64,000 bases of DNA from Dipteris shenzhenensis (GCA_047967505.1 CM106540.1), one strand, 5' to 3'; shown: positions 21,110 through 33,611, numbered from the stretch's first letter. The notes: generated from the sequence alone by a model not told the origin. Numbers and translations: made by a program.

Positions 21110-24100
21110 AACATGAGCATTCTCATAGGCAAGAAGAAATAAGAGGGAAAGGAAAGAAGAGGGAAAGGAAAGAGGGAAAGAAGAGGGAAAGATAAGAGGG
21201 AAAGAAGATGTAAAGGAAAGAAAAGAATGAGAATGAGGAAATGGAGAATGAGAGAAGGGGGAAATAGAGAAGGGGAAAGAGATGAGGGAATATAGAGAAG
21301 GAGAGAAGGGGGAAATGAGAGAAGGGAGAAATAGAGTGGGAAATAGAGAATGAGCTTATGCTTCTCTCATTCTTTATTTCCGCATAAGCTCACGCATAAG
21401 CATGAGCTTATGCGGAAACTTAAGCATAAGCTCATGCTCATGCATGAGCATAAGCATGAGCTTATGCTTAAGCATAGGCATCGGAAATAGAGAAGGAGCT
21501 TATGCATAAAATAGAGAATGAGTTTCCGCATGCTTATGCTCATGCGGAAAAAGAGAAGGAGCTTATGCAGAAAAAGAGAAGGAGAGAAGCTTATGCGGAA
21601 ACTCATTCTCTATTTCCGCATAAGCTCCTTCTCTTTTTCCGCATGAGCTTATACTTATGCTCATGGGTGAGCATGAGCTTATGCTCATGTTTCCGCATAT
21701 GCTCACGCAAAAGCTTATTTCATTCTCTATTTCCGCATAAGCTTCTCTCGTTCTCTATTTCCGCATAAGCTTCTCTCATTCTCTATTTCCGCATAAGCTT
21801 CTTATGCGGAAAAAGAGAAGGAGATTATGCAGAAATAGAGAAGGAGCTTATGCATAAAAAGAGAAGGAGAAGCTTATGCGGAAAAAGAGAAGGAGCTTAT
21901 GCATAAAAAGAGAAGGAGCTTATGCAGAAACTTAAGCATAAGCTCATGCTCATGCATGAGCATAAGCATGAGCTTATGCTCATGCGGAAAAAGAGAAGGA
22001 GCTTATGCTCATGCGGAAATAGAGAAGGAGCTTATGCGGAAAAAGAGAAGGAGCTTATGCGGAAAAAGAGAATGAGAGAAGCATAAGCTTCTCTCATTCT
22101 CTATTTCCGCATAAGCTTATGCCGAAACTTACGCATAAGCTAATGCTTATGCTCATGCGGAAAAAGAGAAGGATCTTATGCTCATGCGGAAATAGAGAAG
22201 GAGCCTATGCGGAAAAAGAGAATGAGAGAAGCATAAGCTTCTCTCATTCTCTATTTCCGCATAAGCTTATGCGGAAACTTAAGCATAAGCTCATGCGGAA
22301 ACTTAAGCATAAGCTCATGCTTATGCTCATGCGGAAAAAGAGAAGGAGCTTATGCTCATGCGGAAATAGAGAAGGAGCTTATGCGGAAAAAGAGAAGGAG
22401 CTTATGCGGAAACTTACGCATATGCTCATGCTCATGCATGAGCATAAGCATGAGCATAAGCTCATGCAGAAAAAGAGAAGGAGCTTATGCTCATGCAGAA
22501 ATAGAGAAGGAGCTTATGCGGAAAAAGAGAAGGAGCTTATGCAGAAACTTACGCATAAGCTCATGCTCATGCATGAGCATAAGCATGAGCTTATGCTTAT
22601 GCTTATACTTAAGCATAAGCATAAGCATAAGCTCATGCTTATGCTCATGCGGAAATAGAGAAGGAGCTTATGCTCATGCGGAAAAAGAGAAAGAGCTTAT
22701 GCGGAAAAAGAGAATGAGAGAAGCATAAGCTTCTCTCATTCTCTATTTCCGCATAAGCTTATGCGGAAACTTACGCATAAGCTCATGCTCATGCATGAGC
22801 ATAAGCATGAGCTTATGCTCATGCGGAAATAGAGAAGGAGCTTATGCTCATGCGGAAATAGAGAAGGAGCTTATGCGGAAAAAGAGAAAGAGCTTATGCG
22901 GAAAAAGAGAATGAGAGAAGCATAAGCTTCTCTCATTCTCTATTTTTGCATAAGCTTATGCGGAAACTTACGCATAAGCTCATGCTCATGCATGAGCATA
23001 AGCATGAGCTTATGCTTATGCTTATGCTTACGCTCATGCATGAGCATAAGCATGAGCTTATGCTTATGCTTATGCTTATGCTTAAGCATAAGAATAAGCA
23101 TAAGCTCATGCTTATGCTCATGCGGAAAAAGAGAAGGAGCTTATGCTCATGCGGAAAAAGAGAAGGAGCTTATGCTCATGCGGAAAAAGAGAAGGAGCTT
23201 ATGCGGAAAAAGAGAATGAGAGAAGCATAAGCTTCTTTCATTCTCTATTTCCGCATAAGCTCATGCGGAAACTTAAGCATAAGCTCATGCTCATGCATGA
23301 GCATAAGCATGAGCTTATGCTTATGCTTATGCATAAGCATAAGCATAAGCTCATGCGAGCTTATGCTCATGCGAAAAAAGAGAAGGAGCTTATGCTCATG
23401 TGGAAAAAGAGAAAGAGCTTATGCGGAAAAAGAGAATGAGAGAAGCATATGCTTCTCTCATTCTCTATTTCCGCATAAGCTTATGCGGAAACTTAAGCAT
23501 AAGCTCATGCTCATGCATGAGCATAAGCATGAGCTTATGCTTATGCTTAAAAAGAGAAAGAGCTTATGCTTATGCGGGAATAGAGAAGGAGCTTATGCTC
23601 ATGCGGAAAAAGAGAAAGAGCTTATGCGGAAACTTACGCATAAGCTCATGCTCGTGCATGAGCATAAGCATGAGCTTATGCTCATGCGGAAAAAGAGAAG
23701 GAGCTTATGCTCATGCGGAAAAAGAGAAAGAGCTTATGCGGAAACTTAAGCATAAGCTCATGCTCATGCATGAGCATAAGCATGAGCTTATGCTTATGCT
23801 TAAAAAGAGAAAGAGCTTATGCTTACACGGAAATAGAGAGGGAGCTTATGCTCATGCGAAAAAAGAGAAAGAGCTTATGCGGAAACTTACGCATAAGCTC
23901 ATGCTCATGCATGAGCATAAGCATGAGCTTATGCTTATGCTTATGCTTATGCTTAAGCGTAAGCATAAGCATAAGCATAAGCTCATGCTTATGCTCATGC
24001 AGAACTAGAGAAGGAGCTTATGTAGAAAAAGAGAAAGAGCTTATGCGGAAAAAGAGAATGAGAGAAGCATAAGCTTCTCTCATTCTCTATTTCCGCATAA

Positions 24101-24632
24101 GCTTATGCGGAAACTTACGCATAAGCTCATGCTCATGCATGAGCATAAGCATGAGCTTATGCTCATGCTTAAGCATAAGCATAAGCTCATGCTTATGCTC
24201 ATGCGGAAATAGAGAAGGAGCTTATGCTCATGCGGAAAAAGAGAAAGAGCTTATGCGGAAAAAGAGAATGAGAGAAGCATAAGCTTCTCTCATACTCTAT
24301 TTCTGCATAAGCTTATGCGGAAACTTATGCATAAGCTCATGCTCATGCATGAGCATAAGCATGAGCTTATGCTTATGCTTATGCTTAAGCATAAGCATAA
24401 GCATAAGCTCATGCTTATGCTCATGTGGAAAAAGAGAAGGAGCTTATGCTCATGCGGAAATAGAGAAGGAGCTTATGCGGAAAAAGAGAAGGAGCTTATG
24501 CGGAAACTTACGCATAAGCTCATGCTCATGCATGAGCATAAGCATGAGCTTATGCTTATGCTTATGCTTAAGCGTAAGCATAAGCATAAGCTCATGCTTA
24601 TGCTCATGCGGAAATAGAGAAGGAGCTTATGC
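21110..24632. repeat. Dense array of hairpin-forming GCATAAGC/GGAAA modules
   Basis: About 3.5 kb built from a few modules. One is GGAAAAAGAGAAGGAGCTT. One is GGAAACTTACGCATAAGC followed by CTCATGCTCATGCATGAGC. One is GAGAATGAGAGAAGCATAAG joined to its own reverse complement (CTTCTCTCATTCTC), giving stems of about 20 bp. Runs such as GCTTATGCTTATGCTTA alternate with these. HindIII-like AAGCTT centres recur every 50-300 bp. All ORFs on both strands (Met/Leu/Lys- or Ser/Cys-rich) are translated repeat. The array fills the space between the divergent ORF1 and the captured gene and ends at ATGCAG|GCTACTG, a plausible splice acceptor, so it may lie in an intron. Confidence 0.9.
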
Positions 24633-25199
24633 AGGCTACTGTGGATTCTGCAAAGGTATGTTGGTCTTGACTGTGCAAACTTTGGTGCTTGCAAGACTTT
24701 GATTTTTTCAAACACCTGGGAGATGGTTTTTAGAGTTATTCATGTGTTTGTAGGAAGAAGCACGTCGATGGAAAGTGGATCTGAGGAAATGTGAGGTGCA
24801 TGTAGAGTTTTCTCAGAAGATGGTCCAACATGTGTGGAGTAGAGCTTGTGCAACTCTGCAGCCTCTTGTGCCCTGCTGGCAGCAAGCTACTAGGATTCCA
24901 ATCCCTTTGATAGTTTATGGTTCTTGTGTTGGGTGCAACCTTGGGGCATGATAATGAGGTATAGGGAGTTTGCATGCTACCATGCAAACATCCATACCAT
25001 CTGTTTTGCTTCACACAGTTATGCACCATCAAGCAAGAGTGCATGCATCTGGGTTGTGGACAACGAATAACTGATACTGCACGATCATTAGTGGTAGGTG
25101 CACATCGACCACCACATGAGGACACAAAACTACATGCTTCAATCAGCTTTGGAGGTAAGTTCTCACCAACATTACCTTGGCCATTGTTTAGAGCTCTAG

Positions 25200-26748
25200 C
25201 ATAGCACTTACATTATTTATTACAGTAGTAGCACATCTTTGACTTGTACCATTGGAGCACATAACAAGTACCAACACACCATTGACTTGCAGTGTTATTG
25301 CATTGACATGCACTATTGTAGCACTAGTAGACCATTATTAGAGGAATAACGTACTCGAACTCTTAAGAAGTTCTAGCTTAGCTTTGACCAGCACTAACAA
25401 TCACTATTAGAGCACTATTATAGTAGTGCCAAGCACTGGGACTATATTAAGTTTTGGGATAGCCCTGGAGAACACTACTATAGCACTATTATAGTTCTAT
25501 TAGAGGACTAACATGCACTTGAACTCTTGAAAAGTTCCAGTGTGGCTCTAGTATAGCCTTGGAGAACACTATTAGAACACTATCAGAGCACTATTAGAGG
25601 ACTAACATGTACTTGAACCCTTGAGAAGTTCTAGTGTAACTTTGACCAACACTAAAAGTACACTAATAGAGCATTATTATAGTAGTACCAAGCACTTGGA
25701 CTGTATCAAGTTATAACATAGCCATGGAGAATACTATTACAACACTATTAGAGCACTATTATAGGACTAACATGTACTTGAACTCTTGAGAAGTTCCAGT
25801 GCAGCTCTAACTAACACTAAGTGCACTAACAAGCACTATTAGAGAAAAAATATAGTACTAGGCACTTGGACTATATCAAGTTATAGCATAGCCTTGGAGG
25901 ACACTATGACAACACTATTAGAGCACTATTAGAGGACTAACATGTACTTGAACTCTTAACAAGTTCTAGCATATCTCTGATCAACACTAATAGTGCACTA
26001 ACAAGCACGATTAGAGCACTATTAGAGTAGTACTAGGCACTTGGACTATATCAAGTTATAGCATAGCCTTGGAGGACACTATTACAACACTACTATAGCA
26101 CTATTAGAGGACTAACAGGTACTAAAACTCTAGTAAGTTCTAGCATAGGTTAGACCAACTATTAGTGCACTAAGAAGCACTATTAGAACACTATTAGATC
26201 ACTAACAAGCACTATTTCACCACTATTCTCGAGGGGGTCACTATGTATAAACCCTATATATCACGTGCGTTCAAGGCCTATTTCTAAAATCCCTTATCTG
26301 TAAATTTTTCATTAATAAAATGTACCCCTTTTCTATACAAATCTGTAAATTTTTTTCAAAACTATTTTAAATAGTCCCTTATGTATATTTATTTCTGTAA
26401 ATTTTGGAAATTAAAAAAATCCTTTTGTTGAACTCACGTGACAGGGTTACATATGATGAGTGACCCCCCCGAGCCACTATTAGAGGACTAACAGGTACTA
26501 GAACTCTAGTAAGTACTAATTGAGCACTATTAGAGTACTAAAATGTAGAAAGATCTATTAGAGCACTATTATAGCACTAATTGAATACTAACTTGCACTA
26601 AAAGCATAAGCATAGCAAGAAGTAGGACTAGTAGAGCACTATTAGAGCTCAAACAAGAGTTTCAAATAACATAAGCACTATTAGAGACTATTTCCTGCTT
26701 GTAAGTCTTGTTAATGTTCAGTCACTTGACTGTTGTTGTTACTTGCAG
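25200..26748. repeat. Degenerate minisatellite of CACTATTAGAG units
   Basis: Repeats of GAGCACTATTAGAGCACTA, GGACTAACATGTACTTGAAC and TTGAGAAGTTCTAGT recur in blocks of about 150 bp. They fill the long second intron of the captured gene and are interrupted by the MITE at 26228-26473. No coding potential. Confidence 0.8.
26228..26473 (+). mobile_element. 246-bp MITE, copy 1, with 8-bp TSD CCACTATT
   Basis: The element begins CTCGAGGGGGTCACT and ends AGTGACCCCCCCGAG. The 8 bp CCACTATT are found directly at 26220-26227 and again at 26474-26481. The imperfect terminal inverted repeats extend about 45 bp and each contains a CACGTG box. The AT-rich centre has no ORF. A second copy of identical length lies inverted at 47759-48004, about 90% identical by eye. 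An 8-bp TSD fits hAT-like or P-like families, but the terminus does not start with the usual hAT CAGNG, so the family is open. Confidence 0.93.
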
Positions 26749-27858
26749 GGTAGCAAATGTCTCAAGCAAGTCCATCATAGAAGCGGTTTGAGTGTGACCA
26801 TTTGTCTCCGCTTGACTCCTTCATAGGGAAAGAGGATATAAGTGAAATACACAATAGTGGAAAGGGGAATTCCCCTCCAGTTGAATAGAAAGACAAAGAG
26901 AAATACTGTGCAAGGGAGGATGAACCTTCAGGACAAGATGTTTCTATAGAGGAGGATGATCTACTGCTGTAGAGTTTTGTTGGTAAAAGAGCAAAGAAAC
27001 GAAAGACAAACAGATTGGAGAAAGGTGAGACAGTTTTGGCTTTTTAGTAATTTTAGAGTCAAAAGATGAACATGTGCCTAAAATTTATAGTATGTGTCTT
27101 CAACATGTGTTCTTAAAATTTATTTATCATTTGTATTTAAAATCTATTTTAAAATTTGGACTTAAACTTGTATTTAATTTTTATCTAGATATACTATTTT
27201 TGAAAACTGTATTTAAAATGTGATTGACTATTGGAATCCTGTACTTAAACCTGTCATGTTTATCTATCCAGATGTATTTTAGCCAAACAATGTGGTCCAA
27301 GATTCGATGTATGTGGCAGAAAGGGAAGCAGACTTGCAGTTGGCCATCCACATTAGTAGCTACCATGAAAACAAAGCACGCAAAAAATGTATCGCTAGGA
27401 GGTAGAAGAGGCAACAGAGGAGGAGAGAAAAAGAATGGGATCAGATTCACAAGAGGTGTTTGGACATATTGGAAAGTTTGAAGCCAAAGCCTTCGGGACC
27501 TTTGATGGATCACCCACAGCTCCTGTCCCTGCCTCCACCTCCAATGATTCCATCGATAGTGGTACTAGTGCCTCTCCAGCAAGAAAGAAGAGTTGTAATC
27601 TTAGATTTGAATGGCCTACTAGTGAAGGTCATTGAGTCGTATCATGGTGATGCACCCCCATCCTATGCACACTTGATGGAAAGCAATGGTAGGTGCACAT
27701 GGGATGGACCGTGTTTATTCGTAAAGATGTTGCTACCTTCTTGGAATTATTTTTGTCATGGTTTGAAGTTTTTATTTGGAGCACAACTAGAAGAACAAAA
27801 GTAACCAACATTCTAAGCACATGCTTTGCCCAACTATTTCAAAAGAGCCCATGGTCTT

Positions 27859-30150
27859 AACACACTTTCCCATCATTGCAAGAATACAGCACATGTTCCG
27901 ATGCAAATCCATAGCAGAGTTGATGACTTAGCATGCATCTCATCAGTCCACTGATGACACATTGAGGATTCCCATAGATTGTGCAGCTTGGAAGTACATA
28001 GACAGTGGCTAGACTTTGCAAGAGAGCCACACAACTTACATCTTGGGCTCACCATGGATGGTGTGAACCCTTTCAGGCCCACGCTTGACATCTTGGTCGA
28101 CATGGCCCATGGTCTTGGTGAATTACAATATCCCACCATGGCTAACAACAATAAAGAACGGGCACCTCATGCTTGCACTACTTGTGACAGGGAAGTACAA
28201 GGCCAAAAATATGGACGTGTACATGGCACCTTTGATAGAGGAGTTACAGATCTTATGGAGATGAGTGTGGGTCTTTGATATTTCCAGAGCTCCTAGACAT
28301 ATCAATGATGTTTTGGTCAGGGGTATCTTCATGTGGACCATGCATGACTACCCAGGATATGGAGAGTGCGCAGGTACATGGTTGTGTCTTTACATGTATA
28401 ATATAGGATTATGCTTTTATGAATCTCTTTTGCACGCATGTCTTATACTAACACATTCATGCACATGTGCAGGACTTGTTACAAGTGAGTACCATGCTTA
28501 TCCTGTTTGTGGACTGGGTTTGAAATCACTTGCACGATACTCCAAACATATGAAGGCTAGGGTGGACTCCATTGAAGCCGTATGCTTGCTTGAGAAGCAC
28601 TTTCCCTCGAGCATTATGACAACTCAAGTGCACTTGCTTGTGCACATAGTTGATAAGGTGGCCATTGCGGGTACCATTCATAGTTAGTGGATGTTTTTTC
28701 TCGAGTGGTTTATGAAAACTTTGAAGGGATTTGTAAGGCAAAGAGCAAGACCAGAAGCAAGCATGGAAGAGGGATGGCTTGTGCAAGAGTCATTAGTATA
28801 TATCACAGAATTTCTTGCATCCACGGATCCCGATATGCCACAAGCTTGGCATAACAAGCATGATGATCGCATCATTGGCGAGGTTCCCCAAGGAAAAGGG
28901 ATGGAAAGAAAGATGAGCGAAGAGAAAATGGAGAAATTCAATAAGTTTTGTATCCTCAATAGCAAGGAGATGCAAAAGTGGATTGAGAGATATGAAGCGG
29001 CCAAAGCAGAAAGAATAGTTGCAAGGACGAGATTCATAGTAGTTTACATGCAATCGCAACCATATCCACAGGATCTCACCCTTCTCCCCACTGGCTACAG
29101 CTGGCTCTACGTAAAGCCGAACGCGATGGAGAGACAATAAACAAGCACGAGCAAGAGTTATCATCTGGATATATGATGCATGTAAGTTTCTTACCTCTTG
29201 ACATATTAAGTAATTATTTGTGGCAATATACGCTATAAAATAGATGCATCTTCATTGTTTTAATGATGCTATTTTGCAGTATAAAAAGTGCAATGCATTA
29301 TGGTCATATGGACGACATTTTTGCGTGGAACGCATCGATTCAAAGAGAGTCATGTATGATTGTGGAGTCATGGCTAACTTCACACAAGATAGTTGAGCAA
29401 GTGCTTTGGATACCAATCTTCTCTCGTCACAGTTCGATTATTGTGGGACCGTACGCAAAATCTATGAAATTGATTTCAGACGATTTAGTATTTTCATTCG
29501 TGATGTAAAATAGTTTGGAACTATTTACAACGGTCCCCATGTGACAATGAGAAAAGACAATAGCGGTTTCTTTGCAATGGACTTCACCAAACTTTGGACC
29601 GATGAAAGTGATACTTTGTTCTTCCCGAGCATTGTGAGCAGGTGCATACTGATGATTTAATTAATCGAAGCTTTCATTTTTTTAAGATCCATTGATACAT
29701 ATACTTAAGCATAATTTCATATATATAATTAATGGCATTTGGCACCCATCTTCAATATAGGTGGTTTTTCATCCGGATCATTCTAATCCAAGATGGTGGT
29801 ACGTGATCCAAGTTGCACCATGAAGTAAGCAAATTTTTGAAGATAGAGATGTGGATATGGAGATGCCACTACCAATGCCGGATCCAATTGATCTAGATGG
29901 ATCTAGTGAAGAAGATGAAGATCACAATATGAGCCAAGAGGAAGATGCGCATAATGACATCGTATGGGAGGAAAATGGAGATCACAATATTGAGAAAGAA
30001 GATGACGATCATCAAGAATCACCACACTTTATTGAAGAAGATGATCAAGTCTTAGGTGAATGTATGATGCTAGAGTACGATGATATAGAAGATCAACTCG
30101 GTATAGAGCTAGAGATAGACTTGTTTGGTGCGTTAGACTTAAGCCGTTGA
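27859..30150 (+). pseudogene. CACTA-1 TNP2-type transposase, decayed and lacking its N-terminal part
   Basis: The catalytic-domain region (transposase family tnp2) is recognisable from HFPIIARIQHMFRCKS through LRIPIDCAAWKYIDSG and LTMDGVNPF. After frameshifts near 28130 and 28260 it resumes at GIFMWTMHDYPGYGECAG. An intron at 28374-28472 separates this from EYHAYPVCGLGLKS. The DUF4218-like region (TTQVHLLVHIVDKVA, then FMKTLKGFVRQRARPE) is cut by TAG at 28685. Introns at 29182-29279 and 29642-29760 flank a DUF4216-like exon (IYEIDFRRF). The last exon has a TGA at 29821 and an acidic Asp/Glu tail ending at 30150. The protein would excise and insert CACTA elements in the nucleus. This copy cannot. 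Residues normally upstream of HFPIIxRIQ are replaced by the captured gene. Confidence 0.8.
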
Positions 30151-30344
30151 TGTAAATGCTCTTCATTGATTTTTTTCATCTCAAACTTGGACATGAATAT
30201 ATGAGCTTCAAACTTGATGTACATGCTCTTCTACTTTTATTCTCTCAAAGGATCAAACATGTATCAAAAGTAAAAAAAAAATTTCACTTGGAAAAGCTAT
30301 CTTTAAAGGTCAGTTTGGGAAAAAACACTCTTTGTAAAACATCA

Positions 30345-30508
30345 CTATAGAAACTATCTCAGTGTCACTATATAACGACCATTCACAAGTCTAGTAAGTG
30401 TTGCTATATAGCGACACTTAACTAATCCCGCTTTGATTACCAATGATTAGCGCCCGGCGCATGCTAAATGTCAGTGCTTAAGCATCAGAATAGGGACTGT
30501 GTGTAGTA
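30345..30508. repeat. CACTA-1 right subterminal region
   Basis: Contains TGTCACTATATAACGAC and GTTGCTATATAGCGACAC, matching the left subterminal palindromes, and ends in TGTGTAGTA. It lies just beyond the TNP2 stop. The exact right terminus is uncertain. Confidence 0.6.
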
Positions 30509-33500
30509 ATGAACTATAGCTCTTGAAGTACTTGCCTTTGGCAAGAGATATAATATTAAAGATAGTTAAAAATAGATATAGATTGTGTTACACATTTATA
30601 GAAACAGACTGACAGAGAAACAAACTTATAGAAACAGATAGACAGATAGGTTGTGTTACACACTTACAGAAACAGACACGCAGAAACCTTACAGAAATAG
30701 ACAAACAGTTAAACAAAAGAGACAGACATAGAAACATTTATTACAGATGTAGATATATTGAAAAAATACTTTGGAGGTCTCTGACAAGAGGTTCAAGTAG
30801 AGGACTATCAATACTTTAGTTCAGCATCTGTATACTGGGATTTGTTAGTGCAACTCACTGGGAGTTCTATACAACTCTCGATTCACAGTGTAAATTAAGA
30901 AATAGTAAAGCTAATTTGCTGATGCATGACATTTGACAAGCCAATAGCTATGCTAAAGATGATTCGAAAAGGCAAGACACAAAAGCTTCATCACCAACCA
31001 AGCTCTTCTATGAAGTCTTTATCTAATAGCGTCCTGTCTTTGCAGCTCATTTTCATGCATGCACAAGCTGAACATGCATTTGTATTGATGGAGTCTCTTC
31101 CTCTCGTCGTTATAGAGGGCCTCACCACATTAGTTTCACAATGGAGGGTTCCGAGCTCGTTTAAAAGAAACAACAGTCTTACATTTCAAAGCTTCACAAG
31201 GATGCTAGAAACAAGTAAGGAGCTCATTTTTGCAAAAAGAACAGTCCTATGTTTGGAAGCTTCACAATAATGGATGGCTACTTCTGGACAAGCAAGGAGC
31301 TTGTTTCAAAAAAAGAACAGTTTTGGAGCTATGTCATCTCACCTCGTCCATCTGCTCATGCAAGAAAAATGTCGTTGGGTTTTGTTTGCAGCTCTCTCCA
31401 ACTCACGATCAGTAGTAGAAGAAGAAGAATTCAGCAGAAGGAAGAAGAAGACCAGGAAGGAAGCTGTGCATGTGCTGCACAGGGCTTGGTTCACGTAGAA
31501 CTTTTGTTTGGTCTACGGGTGTGTGTGAGACAGGGAATCTACAGTCAGTGTAGTGCATTGATGGGCTTTTTTTGTGCGACAGGTATCTTTTTGTATCAGA
31601 TAAGAAATGCTATGTAAATCATGAATCATAGCACTCATGTGTAGGAGGCAATAGCATTGATAGGCGCACATGTAGATAGTAGGAATAGATAGAAGATAGT
31701 AGCTAGAGAATATCATGACATTGGCCCTCTCTATTTTTTGGGATGTTTTTTGTATTGAACATATATATTTTGAAAATAACTATGCACTTGTATGAAGAAC
31801 CTTGATTGCAGGAAATGATGACAAGAACTTTGCGACCAAATTGATGATTGGATGACCCATGGAGTTGGATGTGGACCTTGGATCTTGCACTGGCACATGG
31901 AATGGATGATGGAGGGAGTGGTCACTAAGGCACTGAAGAAGGACTAGTGCTTTCCTAAAAGATTACAGGTAAGGATCGCTTTGCACGACCACATACCAAA
32001 AGAGTGGGCCACAAGGAAAGAGAATTAAAGGGATGGCTCTCAATGGTGGAGACAAAAGGAGCCAATCAATGGCCAAGGATTTGCATGGAAAAGGAAGGAC
32101 GTGGGTTAATGGAACTACTGATTGGATCTCTATAAGGAGGGTGGATGGCCTTGGTTCAAATCATCTTCGTGCTCTTCGTCTCAGGTTCAAGATGGCAGTT
32201 GATCACATTCTTCATGAGCCTTGTGCTCATATCAGTTCATAGTGGGAGTTTCCCACCTTGGTTGTTAATGTTGACTCGAAGGTCAGGGGACTGGTTGATT
32301 CTTGTTACGAGTTTGACTTGTTGAAGGAAGATTAGAGTTGTTGATTGATAGCCCTACGTGTGCATAGTTAATTTGTTGTAGACGTTTTTGTGAGTTTACA
32401 GTGTATGAGAAAAGGCAGCAGTTTGCTTGCCTGTAGATGACTATATTCATATGCCTTGTATGGTGCGCCTTAACAAGTGGATGCATCTATTTGTGCATCA
32501 TAAGCTCAATAGTGCATTGACGTTCCAAGCTTGGGAGCTTTTAGCCACTCCAGTGATTATGTGTGATCATATAGAGCCACTGATCATGGGCTAAGAAGGT
32601 TTTATACGCCCAGATAAGTTGTGGATAGCCAACTTGAGCTCATGAGCTTCAACTCCTCTCGAGTTGTGGAAGCTACCACAAGTTTTTGATGTGAGAAAGA
32701 TTTTGGCTAATCGCATTAGTGTAGAGCACCAGGAGCAATGTCACAAATTATGGGAGCTAGTGAGAAAGGATTGTAGAGACTTTTAGCAAGCTTGCAGATG
32801 CAGCTAGGGACTGGCGCAGTGGCAGTATATAGCAAGCTAGATACAGAGAGATTCATCCATTTGTTCAAGCTACAGTAAACAAGAGGCACTGGTGATTTGC
32901 AGCAACATGGCAAAGGCCTTTTGCTCATATGCATGTATGACTAGTTTGAGAGATCTCCATAGTGTAGGACGTGAAGAAGAAGAGCAGGAGTCACCCCAAT
33001 AGTAAGCAAAATCACCTATTATAATTCATGGCCTTGGGCTTTCTTCAATGATCACGGGGAGTCTGGTGATCGTTGCTGATCATGCGAAGAGGCGAAGCCT
33101 GTGATGACAGAACTATGGGCAGCAGTTAGTTTTAGATCGTGGGTTGCATGCAAAAAAATGTACATTGGGTTGTTTTTAGCTACGGGTCGCTAGCCTTTTC
33201 AGAGGTCATTTTGAAGATGTGGAGTTTTTTACTACTCGTAGGTTGCCCGTGGGAGCTGGAAGATATCATAGGGAAGCAAGGAAGTGGTAGACAACTTTGT
33301 CATTAGAGTAACCCAAAAAAGAAAAGCTATAAGGTCCTTTCATGAATGACATTGATGCCACTGACAAAGTATTCTGTCAACCAGCTGAAGGAATTTGACA
33401 AAATGAAATCAGTCCATACTACCAAAAGAAGGGTCTATGAAAGAGGGTCAATTCAGTGGCTTATGAGTTTAAATTTGTATGTGTTGGGATTTGGCAAAGA

Positions 33501-33611
33501 AGTGGCAATGATGATTTGCAGTAGTGTAAAGAGATAAGGGGGGCAAGGAAGGTGGACTTGTTGTGATGGGGGTATCTTTGATGGTCTCAATTTTTTCTAA
33601 AAAGAGGAGAA
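30509..33611. other. Unassigned sequence with short degenerate repeats
   Basis: 30540-30760 is a degenerate run of ACAGAAACAGACA-like units. Around 31150-31330 a unit of about 77-83 bp (GAGCTC/T-TTTT-AAAAGAACAGT, then GGAAGCTTCACAA) is repeated two to three times. ORFs up to 122 residues occur, but I see no domain and several frames are repeat-driven. 31.7-33.6 kb shows no recognisable gene. It ends in AAAAAGAGGAGAA, which could be a polypurine tract just before the candidate LTR. Confidence 0.45.

Larger units (their letters stand above)
24754..27830 (+). pseudogene. Captured host-type gene: zinc-binding segment plus FCP1/HAD-like domain
   Basis: Three exons can be placed: 24754-25154 (acceptor TTTGTAG, donor GGAG|GTAAGT), 26749-27024 (acceptor CTTGCAG, donor AAAG|GTGAGA) and 27272 to about 27830 (acceptor TATCCAG). 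Codon phases agree across both introns. Exon 1 has a Cys/His cluster (LPCKHPYHLFCFTQLC, then CMHLGCG) like a small zinc-binding or RING-like fold. Exon 2 ends in a basic stretch (GKRAKKRKTNRLEK). Exon 3 has a second basic region, a proline-rich linker, then RRVVILDLNGLLV, the DxDG-type motif I of plant NIF/FCP1-like HAD proteins (second Asp replaced by Asn, as in several plant members). FEVFIWS-type sequence follows after a frameshift near 27700. Seven in-frame stops are all TAG (24962, 26751, 26778, 26886, 26970, 27280, 27403). The Cys/His part is in a different frame from the exon start, so exon 1 also has a frameshift near 24940. It sits where the N-terminal half of TNP2 would be expected, so I infer capture by CACTA-1. 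No function can be claimed for the broken copy. Confidence 0.6.
18978..30508. mobile_element. CACTA-1: En/Spm-type DNA transposon carrying a captured gene
   Basis: The left end begins CACTACAAGGCATAGGCC at 18978 inside the copia integrase. The right end is probably TGTGTAGTA at 30508, whose reverse complement (TACTACACA) resembles the left terminus with a first-base change. Both subterminal regions carry GTCGCTATATAGCGAC palindromes (five copies at 19094-19216, related copies at 30370-30425), which supports pairing them. ORF1 is transcribed leftwards and TNP2 rightwards from the centre, the same divergent plan as CACTA-2. The 3-bp flanks (TGG left, ATG right) do not match and copia does not resume on the right, so the right boundary or its flank has been altered. 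Confidence 0.7.

Noticed and set aside
21367-24715. ORFs up to 202 residues of Met/Lys/His or Ser/Cys repeats
   Set aside because: They are translations of the hairpin array, open on both strands at once.
30501-30511. Perfect 3-bp TSD for CACTA-1
   Set aside because: TGG on the left and ATG on the right do not match, and the interrupted copia does not resume after 30508.
31249-31617. A 122-residue ORF as a gene
   Set aside because: Much of it spans a local tandem repeat, it has no recognisable domain, and competing frames overlap it.
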